Below, in pieces: positions 35,401-45,005 of a stretch of DNA of 64,000 bases. Below the pieces are notes generated by a model. The model searched no databases. It saw only the letters and a list, made by a program, of their open reading frames with translations, and had not been told where the DNA came from. Each line of letters opens with the position of its first letter. The first letter of the stretch is position 1. A program made the position numbers and the translations under genes. Source of the DNA: Cheilinus undulatus (taxonomy: Eukaryota; Chordata; Actinopteri; Labriformes; Labridae); the NCBI RefSeq assembly GCF_018320785.1, contig NC_054875.1, forward strand, positions 3,353,001 through 3,417,000, read 5' to 3'.

Positions 35401-36820
35401 TCATGATTCAAAATCCCCTAAAATGCAAGTTTTGTCCTTGATGCTTTGTGCAATATCCTGCGCTTTATCCCTCTTAAGGGAGGATGGGGGTCACCGATCT
35501 CTGATGCAGTTTTTTGGGGGGTCACGGCCTGAAAAGTTTGGGAACCCCTGGTCTAGGCTACTCTAACTTCCAATCAAAGTCCATGATTTACACTCAGAGC
35601 TTTTTAGACGGATTAAAATACAAAACGAGGAATTCTGACTCACTTCTGACTCAGACCAATTTTGAATTTTTTCACCCCTTTTCATCATTTTTTTCCCACC
35701 AATTTTAGCACATTTTACCATTTAACACCCATTTTTGTCAGTTTTAAACTCTTTCTACCACTTTTTTTCTGCCTGTTTTTGCCACTTCTAAACCAATTCT
35801 TGGCACTTCAGCCTAATGTTGTAACCACTTTCTCCACCCACTTTTTCCCACTTTACCCCCATTTCACCATTTGATATGCCCATTTTTGCTAGTTTAACCA
35901 ATTTCTGCCAATATGTGCCTAATTTTTCTTTCTCAGTTAACCAATTTTTGCAAATTTAAAGCAATTTCAGCCACATTTTAACTCCTTTTTATCACTTTTT
36001 ACGCCCATTTTAGTCACTTTAACCAATTTTTGCCATTTTTGCCATTGTTATCTAATTTTTGTCCTTTCTAAACCATTTCTGCTACTTTTAAAATCCAATT
36101 TCTCCACCTTTCCCCACATTTTTTGCCATTATCAAGCTATTGTAGCAAATCATTTTTATTCTTTTTTAACAATGGGGATTTACATTTTTAAGAAGGCTAT
36201 TTACTACACACATTTTTTTTTCTTTTATAAGAGTGGCTATTTTTTTCCAGTTAAAAATGAAATATGGATATCACAGCTTAACAATGGACCATGGTTTTGC
36301 TGACCTCCATGGGTCCCCAGTTTGGCTCGCCGTCACAAGGCTCTCAGTTATCCCCCTTTATGGACGGCCTTGTCTGCACCTGACTATTCCAAATTGTGCA
36401 TGATGATGCTCAACCACCTTCAGGTACACTGGGGGTCCCCGGTCTCTGGCACCTTTATTTTGGGGGTCGCTGGCTGAAAAGGTTGAGAACCCCTGCTCCA
36501 GAGGATGCAGCCAACTGTTTGGATAAAAATTAGATATTAAAACCACAGCGTATGAAACATAGAATAACCTGACCCTGTGTGCCTGGACATCTATTTTGGT
36601 ACAGATGTAGGTTTGGTCATGTTTTACTACTGCACCAAATTTGAAATTTTACTTTCTTGCCAGCGCTACAGCAACATTCTTCACTGATTTCTTACCTTTT
36701 CTACAGATCGAGACAGAAAACAGCAACAAGACGGTGGCTAACCTGGAGAGGATTCTGGACGACTACAAGGCGATCCGACAGGAGAACTCCGCGCTCGCTG
36801 CCAAAGTGAGGGAGGGCTGA
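20422..36820 (+). CDS. ccdc22: Coiled-coil domain-containing protein 22 (CCC complex subunit)
   Basis: CCDC22 pairs with CCDC93 and COMMD proteins in the CCC complex, which works with Retriever and WASH to recycle membrane cargo from endosomes; it also affects NF-kB signalling. Coding exons, all with GT-AG junctions in frame: 20422-20471, 22308-22485, 23027-23159, 26982-27088, 27558-27642, 28539-28708, 31782-31997, 32090-32260, 32370-32489, 32579-32695, 32782-32883, 32973-33080, 34353-34448, 34632-34691, 34787-34861, 36707-36820. The total is 1902 nt, 633 residues; human is 627. The start [17 protein letters not shown] matches the family N terminus. Residues about 1-120 are the NN-CH (calponin-homology-like) domain. 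Residues about 315-633 are coiled coil, with the strongly conserved [19 protein letters not shown] near 535-555 and [13 protein letters not shown] near 575. Introns hold many mobile elements: MITE in intron 1, antisense LINE in intron 3, and hATs in introns 5, 6, 12 and 15. No frame damage is seen. Confidence 0.96.
21181..21260 (+). mobile_element. Possible hAT MITE end (AGGGATGC type)
   Basis: TAGGGATGCGCGGTGTTGGA resembles the left end of a common fish hAT MITE with AGGGATGCAC termini. An inverted GGCATCCCT occurs near 25350, but the distance makes a link unlikely. It lies in ccdc22 intron 1. Confidence 0.35.
21302..21705 (+). mobile_element. TTAA-flanked MITE, copy 2 (3'-truncated)
   Basis: Starts CCTTGCAAAACAGATGGAT and follows copy 1 through the coding segment, CATGCGCA and TACGTCACGTG (21689-21699). 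It stops near 21705, so the right end is missing. It lies in ccdc22 intron 1. Confidence 0.75.
21487..21615 (+). pseudogene. Short N-terminal coding segment inside MITE copy 2
   Basis: A 42-codon frame starting [20 protein letters not shown] and reaching [12 protein letters not shown], then a GTGAGTTG donor-like site as in the 12532 copy. The frame ends at TGA 21613-21615. Conservation of frame and donor between copies suggests descent from a real first exon; expression is unproven. Confidence 0.45.
23700..25200 (-). mobile_element. Non-LTR retrotransposon, 5'-truncated, with a 403-codon reverse transcriptase fragment
   Basis: The - strand frame 23976-25187 is uninterrupted. It carries [10 protein letters not shown], motif A-like [13 protein letters not shown] (about residue 36), [13 protein letters not shown] (about 95) and the catalytic YADDT box (about 128). 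The C terminus has the [17 protein letters not shown] region typical of Jockey/CR1/Rex-like LINEs. The endonuclease domain and N-terminal finger block are missing, so it is 5'-truncated near 25200; a 3' UTR runs to about 23700. It lies antisense in ccdc22 intron 3. Low decay suggests a fairly recent insertion. A degenerate tail of a similar element is at 30900-31290. Confidence 0.85.
25399..26072 (+). mobile_element. Dispersed ~670-bp element, copy 2
   Basis: Starts TTATTACCTCCCCCAAGGAGG, contains GGATTTTGATGAAATTTTC and ends near CTCTGAGTGCTTTTCTAGT. It is the same family as 3391-4060 and 46610-47292. Intron 3 of ccdc22. Confidence 0.65.
26330..26400 (+). mobile_element. SINE/L2-type 3' tail fragment
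   Basis: ACTTTGGACAGAAGCGTCTG followed by CTAAATGACATT is the conserved 3' tail shared by several fish SINEs and their partner LINEs. It ends in ATTCTAACATTGTAACATT repeats. No complete head was identified. Confidence 0.55.
27663..28296 (+). mobile_element. hAT family 'CAGTGATACTCAACGT', copy 2
   Basis: The left end is CAGTGATACTCAACGTGTGG and the right end TTTGAGTAACACTG. The perfect 8-bp target duplication CTCTACAT is at 27655-27662 and 28297-28304. The interior is the TTTTTGCCACTTTT pyrimidine array. It sits in ccdc22 intron 5, 20 bp after the donor of exon 5. Confidence 0.92.
29970..30569 (+). mobile_element. hAT-type element with TAGGGCTG termini
   Basis: The left end TAGGGCTGGGCAGTA and the right end CATACAGCCCTA are inverted. 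The perfect 8-bp target duplication ATCAGGAG is at 29962-29969 and 30570-30577. It is 600 bp, non-coding, in ccdc22 intron 6. Confidence 0.9.
30900..31290 (-). pseudogene. Degenerate LINE 3' tail
   Basis: The order of words (AGTTTATTAAGTTTATG, ATTTAGCTTGCTAGC, TGTGGTCCCTGTGCAGGT, ATTCCATGCCATGATAGC) parallels the 3' UTR and C-terminal coding end of the LINE at 23700-25200. It is heavily decayed. Intron 6 of ccdc22. Confidence 0.55.
31362..31505 (-). mobile_element. tRNA-derived SINE, partial, reverse strand
   Basis: GCCTTTATTTGATAGAGGA, AACAGTGGATAGACTTGGA and AGAGACATGCGGTAAAGGG are the reverse complement of the body of the 4112-4307 SINE, ending near its A-box region (CTTAAACCACTCGACC). 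Confidence 0.75.
33184..34163 (+). mobile_element. hAT family 'CAGTGATACTCAACGT', copy 3
   Basis: The left end is CAGTGATACTCAACGTATGG and the right end TTGAGTAACACTG. The perfect 8-bp target duplication TCTTAGAC is at 33176-33183 and 34164-34171. The pyrimidine-rich array inside yields long meaningless frames. Intron 12 of ccdc22. Confidence 0.92.
35307..35550 (+). mobile_element. Short hAT-type element (CAGTGGTTCCCAAAGT)
   Basis: The ends CAGTGGTTCCCAAAGTGGGG and TTTGGGAACCCCTG are inverted. The flanks GTCTTGGC (35299-35306) and GTCTAGGC (35551-35558) match at 7 of 8. It is 244 bp, in ccdc22 intron 15. A longer relative is at 49739-50776. Confidence 0.85.
35650..36170. repeat. Pyrimidine-rich degenerate tandem array
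   Basis: Repeats of TTTTTGCCACTTTTAACC-like words resemble the interior of the 33184-34163 hAT family but lack its termini. A hAT-like right end (TTGAGAACCCCTG) follows near 36496 without an obvious left partner. ccdc22 intron 15. Confidence 0.55.
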
Positions 36821-37375
36821 AGGAAGCTCCGGTTCTCTCCGCTCTGCCTGCTGAGGCTGAATGAAACTGAAACAGCGCCGCAGCTTACACACAGAAGATC
36901 CAGCTGTTCATTAACCCCGCCCTCTGATGGAGACCGAACCGTTGTTTGAACCGAGCCAGCGTTTGGACGAACGAGCCGAGTGGATGGACGGAGACGATCT
37001 TCCTGTCAGACTGACGGCTGTGGCCGGACTCCCTGAGGGTCCTCATGCTGGTCTGATGCTGAATGAAACACTGGACAGCAGAGGGCGCTGTCAGACCTTT
37101 TCTCTTAAATGTAAAGTCATTCATATCAATGTATAAAATGTTTTCATAAGATATTCTTGATTAAATTTAAATCTTTGACTTGGAATTTTTAATACAGGAG
37201 TTAGTCCACGGTTTTCAGACGTTAGCGCTCCCTTTGTGGTCATGATTCTATTTGAACCAAGTATGATGAGTGAATGGCCTTTTGAATGTAATCCATTAAC
37301 AATGTCGTCCAGCCCCTTCAGCAGAGTATTGTTGTATATATGGTACCAGCTTAAATAAAGATGCCTTACAGACTT
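36821..37375 (+). other. ccdc22: ccdc22 3' UTR
   Basis: Sequence from the stop codon to just past the AATAAA at 37354-37359. The true cleavage point is inferred, not observed. Confidence 0.6.
37354..37359 (+). terminator. Poly(A) signal for ccdc22
   Basis: AATAAA 534 bp after the stop codon. An earlier weak ATTAAA lies near 37161. Confidence 0.6.
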
Positions 37376-37527
37376 GAAGAGCAGCTCTGGCTGTGATCCT
37401 CATGGTGATTTTTACTGTCGTATCATCAGTCTGAAGTTTATTTAAAGAGCTCCATTCACACAACTCAAGGGGAAACACACAGATTAGTTATTATACTGAA
37501 GTGTCTGGATAATAACCCTAATCCAAA

Positions 37528-37735
37528 AGAGTTGGGGCGCTGTGAAAATAAACAGAATATGAAGATTGTCAAATCTGATAAACCCAGATTTTATTCACAA
37601 TACAACAGAAATAAGAGATCAGATGAAACTGAGACATTTTACCATTTCATGACAAAATATCAGCTCACTTTAAGTTTGATGGCAGCAACACATCTCAAAA
37701 AAGTAGGGACAGGGCCATGTCATTATTGTGCAGAA
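37528..37735 (+). mobile_element. Fragment of a common fish non-autonomous DNA transposon
   Basis: Contains AAAAGAGTTGGGGCGCTGTG, ACCCAGATTTTATTCACAAT, ACTGAGACATTTTACCATTT and GATGGCAGCAACACATCTC. I recognise this word order from a high-copy teleost element. It is truncated on the right. Confidence 0.6.
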
Positions 37736-37769
37736 TGCCCTCTTAAAAGTAAGTAAAAATAATTAGATA

Positions 37770-39656
37770 AAAAAGTCAGAATGAGAGAAATATATTCATT
37801 TATGTTCTCATTTCCTTTTTCAATTTTGCATCTCACATTTATGATTTTGACTTTTAATCTCATATTTTGACCTTTCAAATGCACAATTTTAAAATTTTAA
37901 GTTATATTTTGACCATTTCAACTCATTATCTGGAATTTTATCTCATGCTTTGACCTTTTGAACTCATGATTTCAAGTTTTATACCTTCGTAACATGATAG
38001 TGACTTTATTCCTTGATTTTGCCTTTAAAAAAAAAACATAATTTTGACATTTTATCTCAGATTTTAGCCTTTAAAGACCCCGTAAAGTAAAATCCAAAGT
38101 TTTTGTCTTAACACTCTAGAAATGTTGGAATATGGCTGCTGTAAACGTGAAAACTCTGAGATCTACACGTGACTGAATTCTGGAGTTAGGGCACATTCAC
38201 TCCAGAGCTGTTTGGTCCACTTTAAACAAACTCTGGTCCGTTGTCCCGGATAGTCCGGTTCGTCTGGAGTGGTGTGAAAGCTCACACGAATTTTGGTGCG
38301 GACCAAACAAGTGGACTGGTCCACTTGAAAACGGGGTCTCAGTCCGCTTCCAAACGAATCCTGGTGCGGTTCGTTTGAGGTGTGAAAGCAAAGCAGACCA
38401 ACCCGTGAACCAACGGCAGGAAGTGGCATAAAGGGTAATGATGTACGGATTTATATGTGATTTAATACACTCAAATACATGTCGGCACCTCACTTGGCAT
38501 CTGTGTAACCACAGCAACACGTCGTAGTCCATGCTGATTTATTCGTCTCATGCTGCTCGTAATGGCCAAATGCAAGAGCAGAAACCCCAAAACGGTGTAA
38601 ATTAGGAGTTTTTTCATTATGTGGAAAAAATAGATCGGTGGAAGGAGTTTCGTCTTCTTCTACATCTTCTTTTCTTCTTGGTTGCCGTTTGTTTGTGGCG
38701 ACAGCGCCCCTAGCAGGCAGAGGTTGTGGGTGTTCAGACGGTTTGGTCCGCTTGACCAAGAGAGCAGTGTGAATGCGAACCAAACCAAAGGAAAGTGCAA
38801 CAATGTTGCCATTTCTGTTCCAAGTCCCCGGACTATCAGGTGTGAAAACGACTTTAGACTGTTAGAAAATTTTCACCTCTTTCCTAGCTGGGTTTAATGT
38901 GGGCGGGGCCAATATGTGGGCTCATGATGTCACCAGCCTACAGCAGGGCTTGACCCTGCCCCTCAACACTACAATCTAAAATCACAGAGCAGTTCATCTC
39001 AGTCCAGTCTGTTGTTAGCTGATGTCACTGCCTTTATTGAAAGTTAACAGTCAGTTAAATGCTGTTTTTTGTTCATTGTGAGGTAAATTTACCAAATCTA
39101 TCAGCCACAGTGGTCTATGGATCATTGAAAGCAACAGAACAGAGATTTGAGACAGAAAATTGACTTTTTCTCTTCTTCTAAGGTCAACAAAAGGTCAAGA
39201 GACAGGCTAATGGTGTGAGAGCTTTCCTCAATTCAGATTGTAACATTTTTTAAATCTGAGAGGATTCTATTTCTCCTGAGTGGGCGTGGCTTCAGCTCAT
39301 TCAACAGACACGCCCACACCATCCTGGAGCTCATTTTTCATGATTTTGAAGTTTAATTTTATAAACTTAGGGATGTTTAATCTGACTGAAATTTGACCTG
39401 GGGGTTCATAACACAGTGGCCTGTCATACAACAAATCTAAATACAGATTTATTTTCACTTTACCTCTTTAAAGGTATCATTCTGATTTTCTTTAAATCTC
39501 AAAGTCATTTATCATAAGTGCTAATTTCCCCCCTGTAATTTCTTTCTTTTAAAAAATAAGGTTGACAGTTATGGTTAAATGTTGACCCTGTCAGACTCTC
39601 AGCTTTGACCTAAATTCAGCATCTGGCCCCTGCTGTGATTGACTTTGACACCCCTG
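37770..39656 (+). mobile_element. hAT-like element, third copy of the 3310-5152 family
   Basis: The interior array (TCATATTTTGACCTTTCAAA-type words) at 37790-38080 and the right end ACTTTGACACCCCTG at 39642-39656 match the family. It carries another MITE at about 38165-38860. The left end is not clear. Confidence 0.5.
38165..38860. mobile_element. MITE with TTTGGTCC inverted motifs
   Basis: GCTGTTTGGTCCACTTTAAA near the left and GGTTTGGTCCGCTTGACC plus GCGAACCAAACCAAAGG near the right are related to a fish MITE with long self-complementary ends. Exact boundaries and target duplication were not resolved. Frames over it are not genes. Confidence 0.5.
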
Positions 39657-40320
39657 TTTTATATGACAAATCTTAAGACTGAACATGACCAGGACACGTT
39701 GCTGCTTCGCTGAAAACACTCACATTTTAGTTCTTATTTGAACGCCAGCTAAAGAAAGCTGACTCTGACAGCTTCATAACTGAGAAACCAACAGACAAAT
39801 TACTCTGTTAAGTAGAAACATCCTTGTCTCTGCGTCTGTGTTTTATGTATCTATTCACATCAGTAAATGAGGATTGATTTGAGCTCTCAGGGCCACCGTA
39901 CTCATAGGACAAAACTGAGAAATGAAGCATTAAAATGAAGTCAAATTAACTAAAGGATCAGCATTAGAAGTTAGCCTGAACTGTTTAAAGAAGGATGATG
40001 TGACATCTCTCCCAAAGTGAAGCCAAAGGATTTAGTGCTCCCCCTACTGGCTGGCTGCAGTATATGTCATAGACTCCGCCTCCTCCGTGTAAACAGAGGG
40101 ACATCAAACTTTAAAATCATTACATTTTTTCTACTGTTTCGGTTCATTTTTATGCTGATTCATGTTAAAGTGTAGGTTTACCTGAAAATGTTCGTTTAAT
40201 TTTATATTTGATGCTATAAAAAAGTGTCATACTCCATAAATGACTGATCTGTTGACAAATGAGGCTCCTGTGTGCACCGGATCATCAGATTAGAGGCGGA
40301 ACAGGGATCATAAGGCTGGC
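39657..40320. other. No gene recognised
   Basis: Ordinary intergenic sequence. Just beyond it, GGTTCTAAACTGGGGGGTCG near 40337 looks like one end of a CAGTGGTTCCCAAAGT-type hAT element without a partner. Confidence 0.35.
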
Positions 40321-40584
40321 TACACGCTACATTCATGGTTCTAAACTGGGGGGTCGGGACCCTAAAGTGGGTCGCAGAGCCTTTTCCTGTGAGCAGCAGG
40401 TTTGTGCTTAGGCTGAACAATTTGGGATAAATTTGTATTTGCCAATATTGTGATTGGGATTTAATCGGCTATTCTTTTAAAATTTCTGATCTTATTTATT
40501 TATTTATTTATTTAACAAACTAAAGCAATAAATCATGATATATTCTAGCCACTATAATCTCAAACTGCTGGAGCTGGAGCTGAG

Positions 40585-41800
40585 TGATACCTTATTATTT
40601 TATAACCTTAGATAAATAACATCTACAGAAATAAGGAAAACAGCAGTTTTTTGTAAGCTGTTCTAAAAATCGGACACTTGAATGATTGCAGAATATCTCA
40701 GCTGCTGCTGCAAAAATGTATGTAACAGTTTTTTCTCACATTTAATGAAATATTGCATCCTCTGCAATGGAACGCATTAGCAATAGCAACTCTTTGCCAC
40801 TTTTAATGCATGTTTTGCAACTTTTAATCATTTTTTAAAACATTTTTGGTCACTTTTAACTGCTTGTTTTTTTACCACTTTATTCCTGCTTGTTTTGTTA
40901 CCCCCTTTGTTCATTTTTTAAAACATATTCCACGACTTTCTGCCCATTTTTGCCCCTTTTAAACTGTTTTTGCCTCCTTTTGACACTTATATTTATCTTG
41001 TCATTGTTTTGTGCACTTTTTAACCTATTTTTTTGCCTCTTTAAGCAACTTTATGCCACTCCTTCATCCTATTTCATCATGTTATTGCCACTTTAAGTGC
41101 ATGTTTTGCAACTTTAAATCCATTTTCAAACATTTTTTGTCACTTTTAACTCCTTTCAGCACTTTTTTCCCGATGATGTTTTTAAACTCCCTTCTGTTCA
41201 TTTTTAAAATCATATCTGATGACTCTTTCTGCCCATTTTTCCCCCTTTTAAACTGTTTTTTGTCTCTTTAAACCACTTTTTGCCACTTTTCATCTCATTT
41301 TTTGTCACTTTTTTACTTATTTTCACCACTTTTTTCCCTCTTTTAACCTCTATTTCTATTTCTGCCCATGTTTGGCACGTTTATTTATTATCTTGTCATT
41401 ATATTTTGCACTTTTTAACCCATTTTTTCTGCCTCTTTTAACCCATTTTTACTTAAATTGTATTTTGACCTTTCCTGCACGTTTGCAACTTTTGAAATTT
41501 TAATTCCAACCGACTTTTATCCATTTAAAAAACACTTTTTTTCCACTTCCTGCATATTTTTTCTTCTCTTAAACCCATTTTTGGCCTCTTTTAAGCAACT
41601 TTTTGCCCCTTCTTAATCATATTTCATCATGTTTTTGCCACTTTTACCCCATGTTTTGCCACTCTTAATTCTTTTTTAATTAATTTCTGCAGAACTCTGT
41701 AACTCCACCACATTCTCTCCCACTGTAAATACATTTTGCCACTTTCTGCCCGTTTTTGCTTCTGTTAACCTGTTTTTGCCACATTTAACCATTTTCCAAG
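40585..41800 (+). repeat. Dispersed repeat with pyrimidine-rich array (pair of 52570-53280)
   Basis: The head CCTTAGATAAATAACATCTA and GAAATATTGCATCCTCTGCA, then GAACGCATTAGCAATA, lead into TTTTTGCCACTTTTAATGC-type repeats. The same head and array recur at 52570-53280. Confidence 0.75.
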
Positions 41801-41898
41801 ATGTCAGCTGCCATCCTGGCTTCACTTTCACACAGTGGGAGGAGGAGACATGTCATCCATCTTTATATATCATCAATAGCTGCTTGAAAGCTTAGTAG

Positions 41899-42659
41899 TC
41901 AGTAGTCAGTCACCCTCACCTTGATGACAGGTGTGTAACTGTCTGACATGCTGGCCCTGATCACAACAGCTTCACTTTCATAGGTCAGGCTGAAATCTTT
42001 GGCTTTCCCTCGGACAAACCCCGACTGTTTTTGGTAGTACATCTTTTTATAAAGGTTGTAATCACAGTTTGTGTCGGGGCTGAAGACGCCCACCCCAAAC
42101 CAGTTTTTGAATGACACGAAGTCATAGGGGTTAGAGAACATGACGGCCATTCTTCCGTCACATTCATGGGTGTTTTTGTTCATCAGATCGTAGGTGACGA
42201 CTCCAGCAACTCCCCACATTGTGTTGGGGGTCTTTGCGAACACGGCGCTGCCAGAATCAGACGGGCCTTCCAGATCTGGTGACGGAGGAGTCTCACAGGA
42301 TCCGCTGTACTCGTAGGTACTGGAGACAGAAAAACATCACTGGAGCAGTTTGGAGGGACAAACTCAGACACAGGTGGAAATGTGTGGGGGGATTTAGAGG
42401 AGACTACTCATAAATATTGTGTTTCATTTTTATCAGGTTTGTTCCGCTGCTGGGCTAAATATGTCTCTCTCTCTGCAAAGGAAAACCTACACCTGTTAGA
42501 GGCTCTTCTCCTCTAAATGTGATGGGAGGAAAATAAAAATCTGAACAGGCTCTGATGCAGAAAAGAGAGAGCAGGAAGTCTGTGCTCACCCGGGCTGCAC
42601 ATGTCGTACTTTGATGAGGTGTTCTCAAACTCAATGGTGCACTGGCGGGTCGGTGCCAT
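41899..42659 (-). CDS. Actinoporin-like protein (Anemone_cytotox family), junction out of frame
   Basis: A fish relative of sea-anemone pore-forming actinoporins; fish members are small secreted or cytosolic proteins of uncertain role. The first coding exon has ATG at 42659-42657, starts MAPTRQCTIEFENTS and ends at 42590 before a GTGAG donor. The second runs 42319-41899 after a TCTCCAG acceptor and ends at a stop. Its hallmarks are FSNPYDF (membrane-facing loop), NWFGVGVF, and the tyrosine-rich YNLYKKMYY helix that contributes to lipid-headgroup binding in the family. About 162 residues in all, slightly short of anemone proteins because the N-terminal helix region is short. Oddity: the first exon ends one base into a codon, but the next exon's frame needs two, so the simple junction is one base out. 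This could be a pseudogene-making indel, a sequencing error or an unusual junction. An upstream non-coding exon and TATA box lie near 44.5 kb. Pore-forming activity is not implied. Confidence 0.75.
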
Positions 42660-42724
42660 GATGGCCAAGACCTGAAGAGGAGAGCTTCCTGTGTTAAGAT
42701 GTCTACGGTAGCCCGGAAGATCAA
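42660..42724 (-). other. 5' UTR part of the actinoporin-like gene's exon 2
   Basis: On the - strand a polypyrimidine tract ending CCCTCTTTCAG precedes 42724. The sequence from there to the ATG at 42659 is untranslated. Confidence 0.55.
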
Positions 42725-43059
42725 CTGAAAGAGGGAAGAGATGAAAAGCTTTTCCTATTTGAACTCATTAAAATGATCTACACAATATGCAGACAAAATA
42801 ACTGTTGATTTGCCTCCCAAACAGATAAACAGATAAGTTAATATATAATAAGTTTACAGTTAAGTGCACCCAAACGTAAAAAACGGTCTAACTTTGGTGT
42901 CAAAACCAACAGCTTAAAAATGTATTCACATTTGAGTATTTTTTTTCCCAAATTTTTGCTCATAGCTTTTTTCTTGACTTAAACTAAAAAAGTCCCTGAT
43001 TGAAACACACTGAACATTCTGATGGGGTCATGTGATTGGTTGAATAATTTAGAGGTGGA

Positions 43060-43345
43060 AAAATGAAATAGGTGTCAAAAAAGTGTCATCTTGTGAAAGC
43101 AGTGGTTAAAAGGGTTCAAAAGAGGCAACAATGGGATTAGAATGGAAAAAATAAAAAAGTGTGCCAAAATGGGTGGAAAATGGTGAAAAGCTGTTAAAAA
43201 AGGGTCTAAAGTGGAAAAAAAGTTGCAAAATCTGTCTGGATGAAGTAGGAAAATGGAGTTAAAAAGTGAATTAAAAGTGGAAAAAATGGGCAAAGAGTGG
43301 GAAAAAGTGGCATAAAATGAACAGAAACAGTGGTGAAAAGGGGTT
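43060..43345. repeat. Purine-rich array (reverse of the pyrimidine repeats)
   Basis: AAAAAGTGGCATAAAATG, GTGGAAAAAATGGGCAAA and related words are the reverse complement of the TTTTTGCCACTTTT-type arrays. It lies in the upstream intron of the actinoporin-like gene. Confidence 0.6.
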
Positions 43346-43623
43346 AAAAAGCCCCTATTTCACCGATCCAGCACACATGCGTTGATGTCATCAATAAATC
43401 ATGACTGTGGAGGGACCATTCAGCAGGTTTTTTGTTTATTAAAGCCCCAATAATAAATTAACCACAAAAGCCCAATGTGACATTTAAGTAACATTTCCTA
43501 CCCTTGCATTAGAGATAGGTGTGCTTTTTTTAAGTCAGAAATGTGTTGAACATGCTTTACTGAGTCTGTTAGTGCCACACAATAATTTTGCTATGAGGAG
43601 AAATAGGTGTGGGCTCTTATGGG

Positions 43624-44311
43624 TTAAAGGGAAACTTCAACATTTTGGCAAATTCCCCCTTTGCCATAATTCCTATAGTCTTAGTAATAGGTTCGTTTCC
43701 TTTAGTTGTCGGTGCAAGCTGTTTCTAGATCTGGGGTGACCGATATACCAGCTGCACAGCTAACGCTATGTCAGCAGACGGTATGTTTTGCTTTCCCTCA
43801 TCAAACTCATCAAATACAGAATCCAACGACTCCAAAACGCTCTCACGGACAAGTTGTGACCTGCACATTTACCACGCTATGAAATAATAACACATAATTA
43901 TGTAACATTACGACACATGAAGCAAATACTAGGAACTATTTCTTGAGTAAACCACTGGGCGGAGTGACACAGTGTAGCAGCCACGTCTGGAGTGTAGTTC
44001 CGGCTTTGCATTTAGCTTTAAAACATCTCCGTCTTGTAATGTTCCATGATTATTTGATAGTGTTAGCTGTGCAGGTCACAACTTGTCCATGAGAGTGTTT
44101 TGGAGTTGTTGGATTCTGTATTTGATGAGTTTGATGAGGGAAAGTAAAAAATACCATCTACTTCCATAGCGTTAGCTGTGCAGCTGGTTTAACGGTCGCC
44201 CCAGATCTAGAAACAGCTTGCACCGACAACTAAAGGAAATGAACCCATTACTAAGACTATAGGAATTATGGCAATGGGCGAATTTGCCAAAATGTTGAAG
44301 TTTCCTTTTAA
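43624..44311. mobile_element. Fold-back (long inverted repeat) element with TTAA ends
   Basis: The left arm 43624-43868 and right arm 44072-44311 are close reverse complements with a ~200-bp spacer. Both ends share AGGAAACTTCAACATTTTGG-like sequence and sit at TTAA (43624-43627 and 44308-44311). Shared internal blocks include CTAGATCTGGGG and CATCAAACTCATCAAATACA. No coding capacity. It lies in the 5' intron of the actinoporin-like gene. Confidence 0.8.
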
Positions 44312-44484
44312 AGACATTGCTAGAAAAAATAAAGGCAGAATTACTAAAGATGAGTAAAAATATCTGCCAAAGCAGCAAGCAACATTTATCATTTGTGTTG
44401 AAACTATATTTCTAAACTGAAGAACATCTTCTGTAATACATGCATGCATATGTAAATATAAACACAGATGTTAAATACACTCAC

Positions 44485-44518
44485 CGAGTCTCACTGGTCC
44501 TGTTCACTGCCTCTTCTC
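44485..44518 (-). other. Probable non-coding first exon of the actinoporin-like gene
   Basis: On the - strand, sequence about 25-30 bp after the TATA box runs to a GTGAGTG donor at 44484. The start is inferred from TATA spacing. Confidence 0.45.
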
Positions 44519-44540
44519 TGAGCTTCCATCTGGAGTCTCT

Positions 44541-44546
44541 TTTATA
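44541..44546 (-). promoter_or_regulatory. TATA box for the actinoporin-like gene
   Basis: TATAAA within CCTATAAAAGAGAC on the - strand, about 25-55 bp before a strong GTGAGTG donor. This spacing fits a TATA-driven short first exon. Confidence 0.55.
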
Positions 44547-44784
44547 GGCCGTGTCCTCCAGCATCACCTGGAGTAACCTCACCTCACACCTGTCTCACCT
44601 GTAAATCTACATTTTTACCCCCAAATATGCCCTGGAATATTTTTGGTTTTACTTTCTCTTTCTAGCAGTTTTCCTTACTATTTGTAAACTACTCATTATT
44701 TGAGTGACTCTTTGCCATCCGTGTAGAATCAGAGATGAAAATGTCCTAATCAATGAGTGCCAACCCTGATTGATTATAGAATTC

Positions 44785-45005
44785 CATCCATTTTCTATAC
44801 CGCTTATCCCGTTGGGGGTCGCAGAGAGGCTGGAGCCTATCCCAGCTGTCATTGGATGAGAGGCGGGGTACACCCTGGACTGGTCACCAGTCAATCACAG
44901 GGCTGACATAGAGAGACAGACAATCAGACATGCTCATACTCACACTTACGGGCAATTAAGAGTCACCAATGAACCTAACGAGCATGTTTTTGGTGGTGGA
45001 AGGAA
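44785..45005 (-). mobile_element. SINE with conserved fish central domain, reverse strand
   Basis: TGGAGCCTATCCCAGCTGTC, GCCTATCC context, ATAGAGAGACAGACAATCAG, AATTAAGAGTCACCAATGAA and ACGAGCATGTTTTTGGTGG are the reverse complement of the 6703-7015 element. A CCATTTTCTATACCGCTTATC tail lies at the low-coordinate end. Confidence 0.8.

Noticed and set aside
41899..42243. 114-codon frame starting at GTG 42243 taken as a complete gene
   Set aside because: The reading frame continues upstream to a splice acceptor at 42320. The GTG is an internal valine codon.
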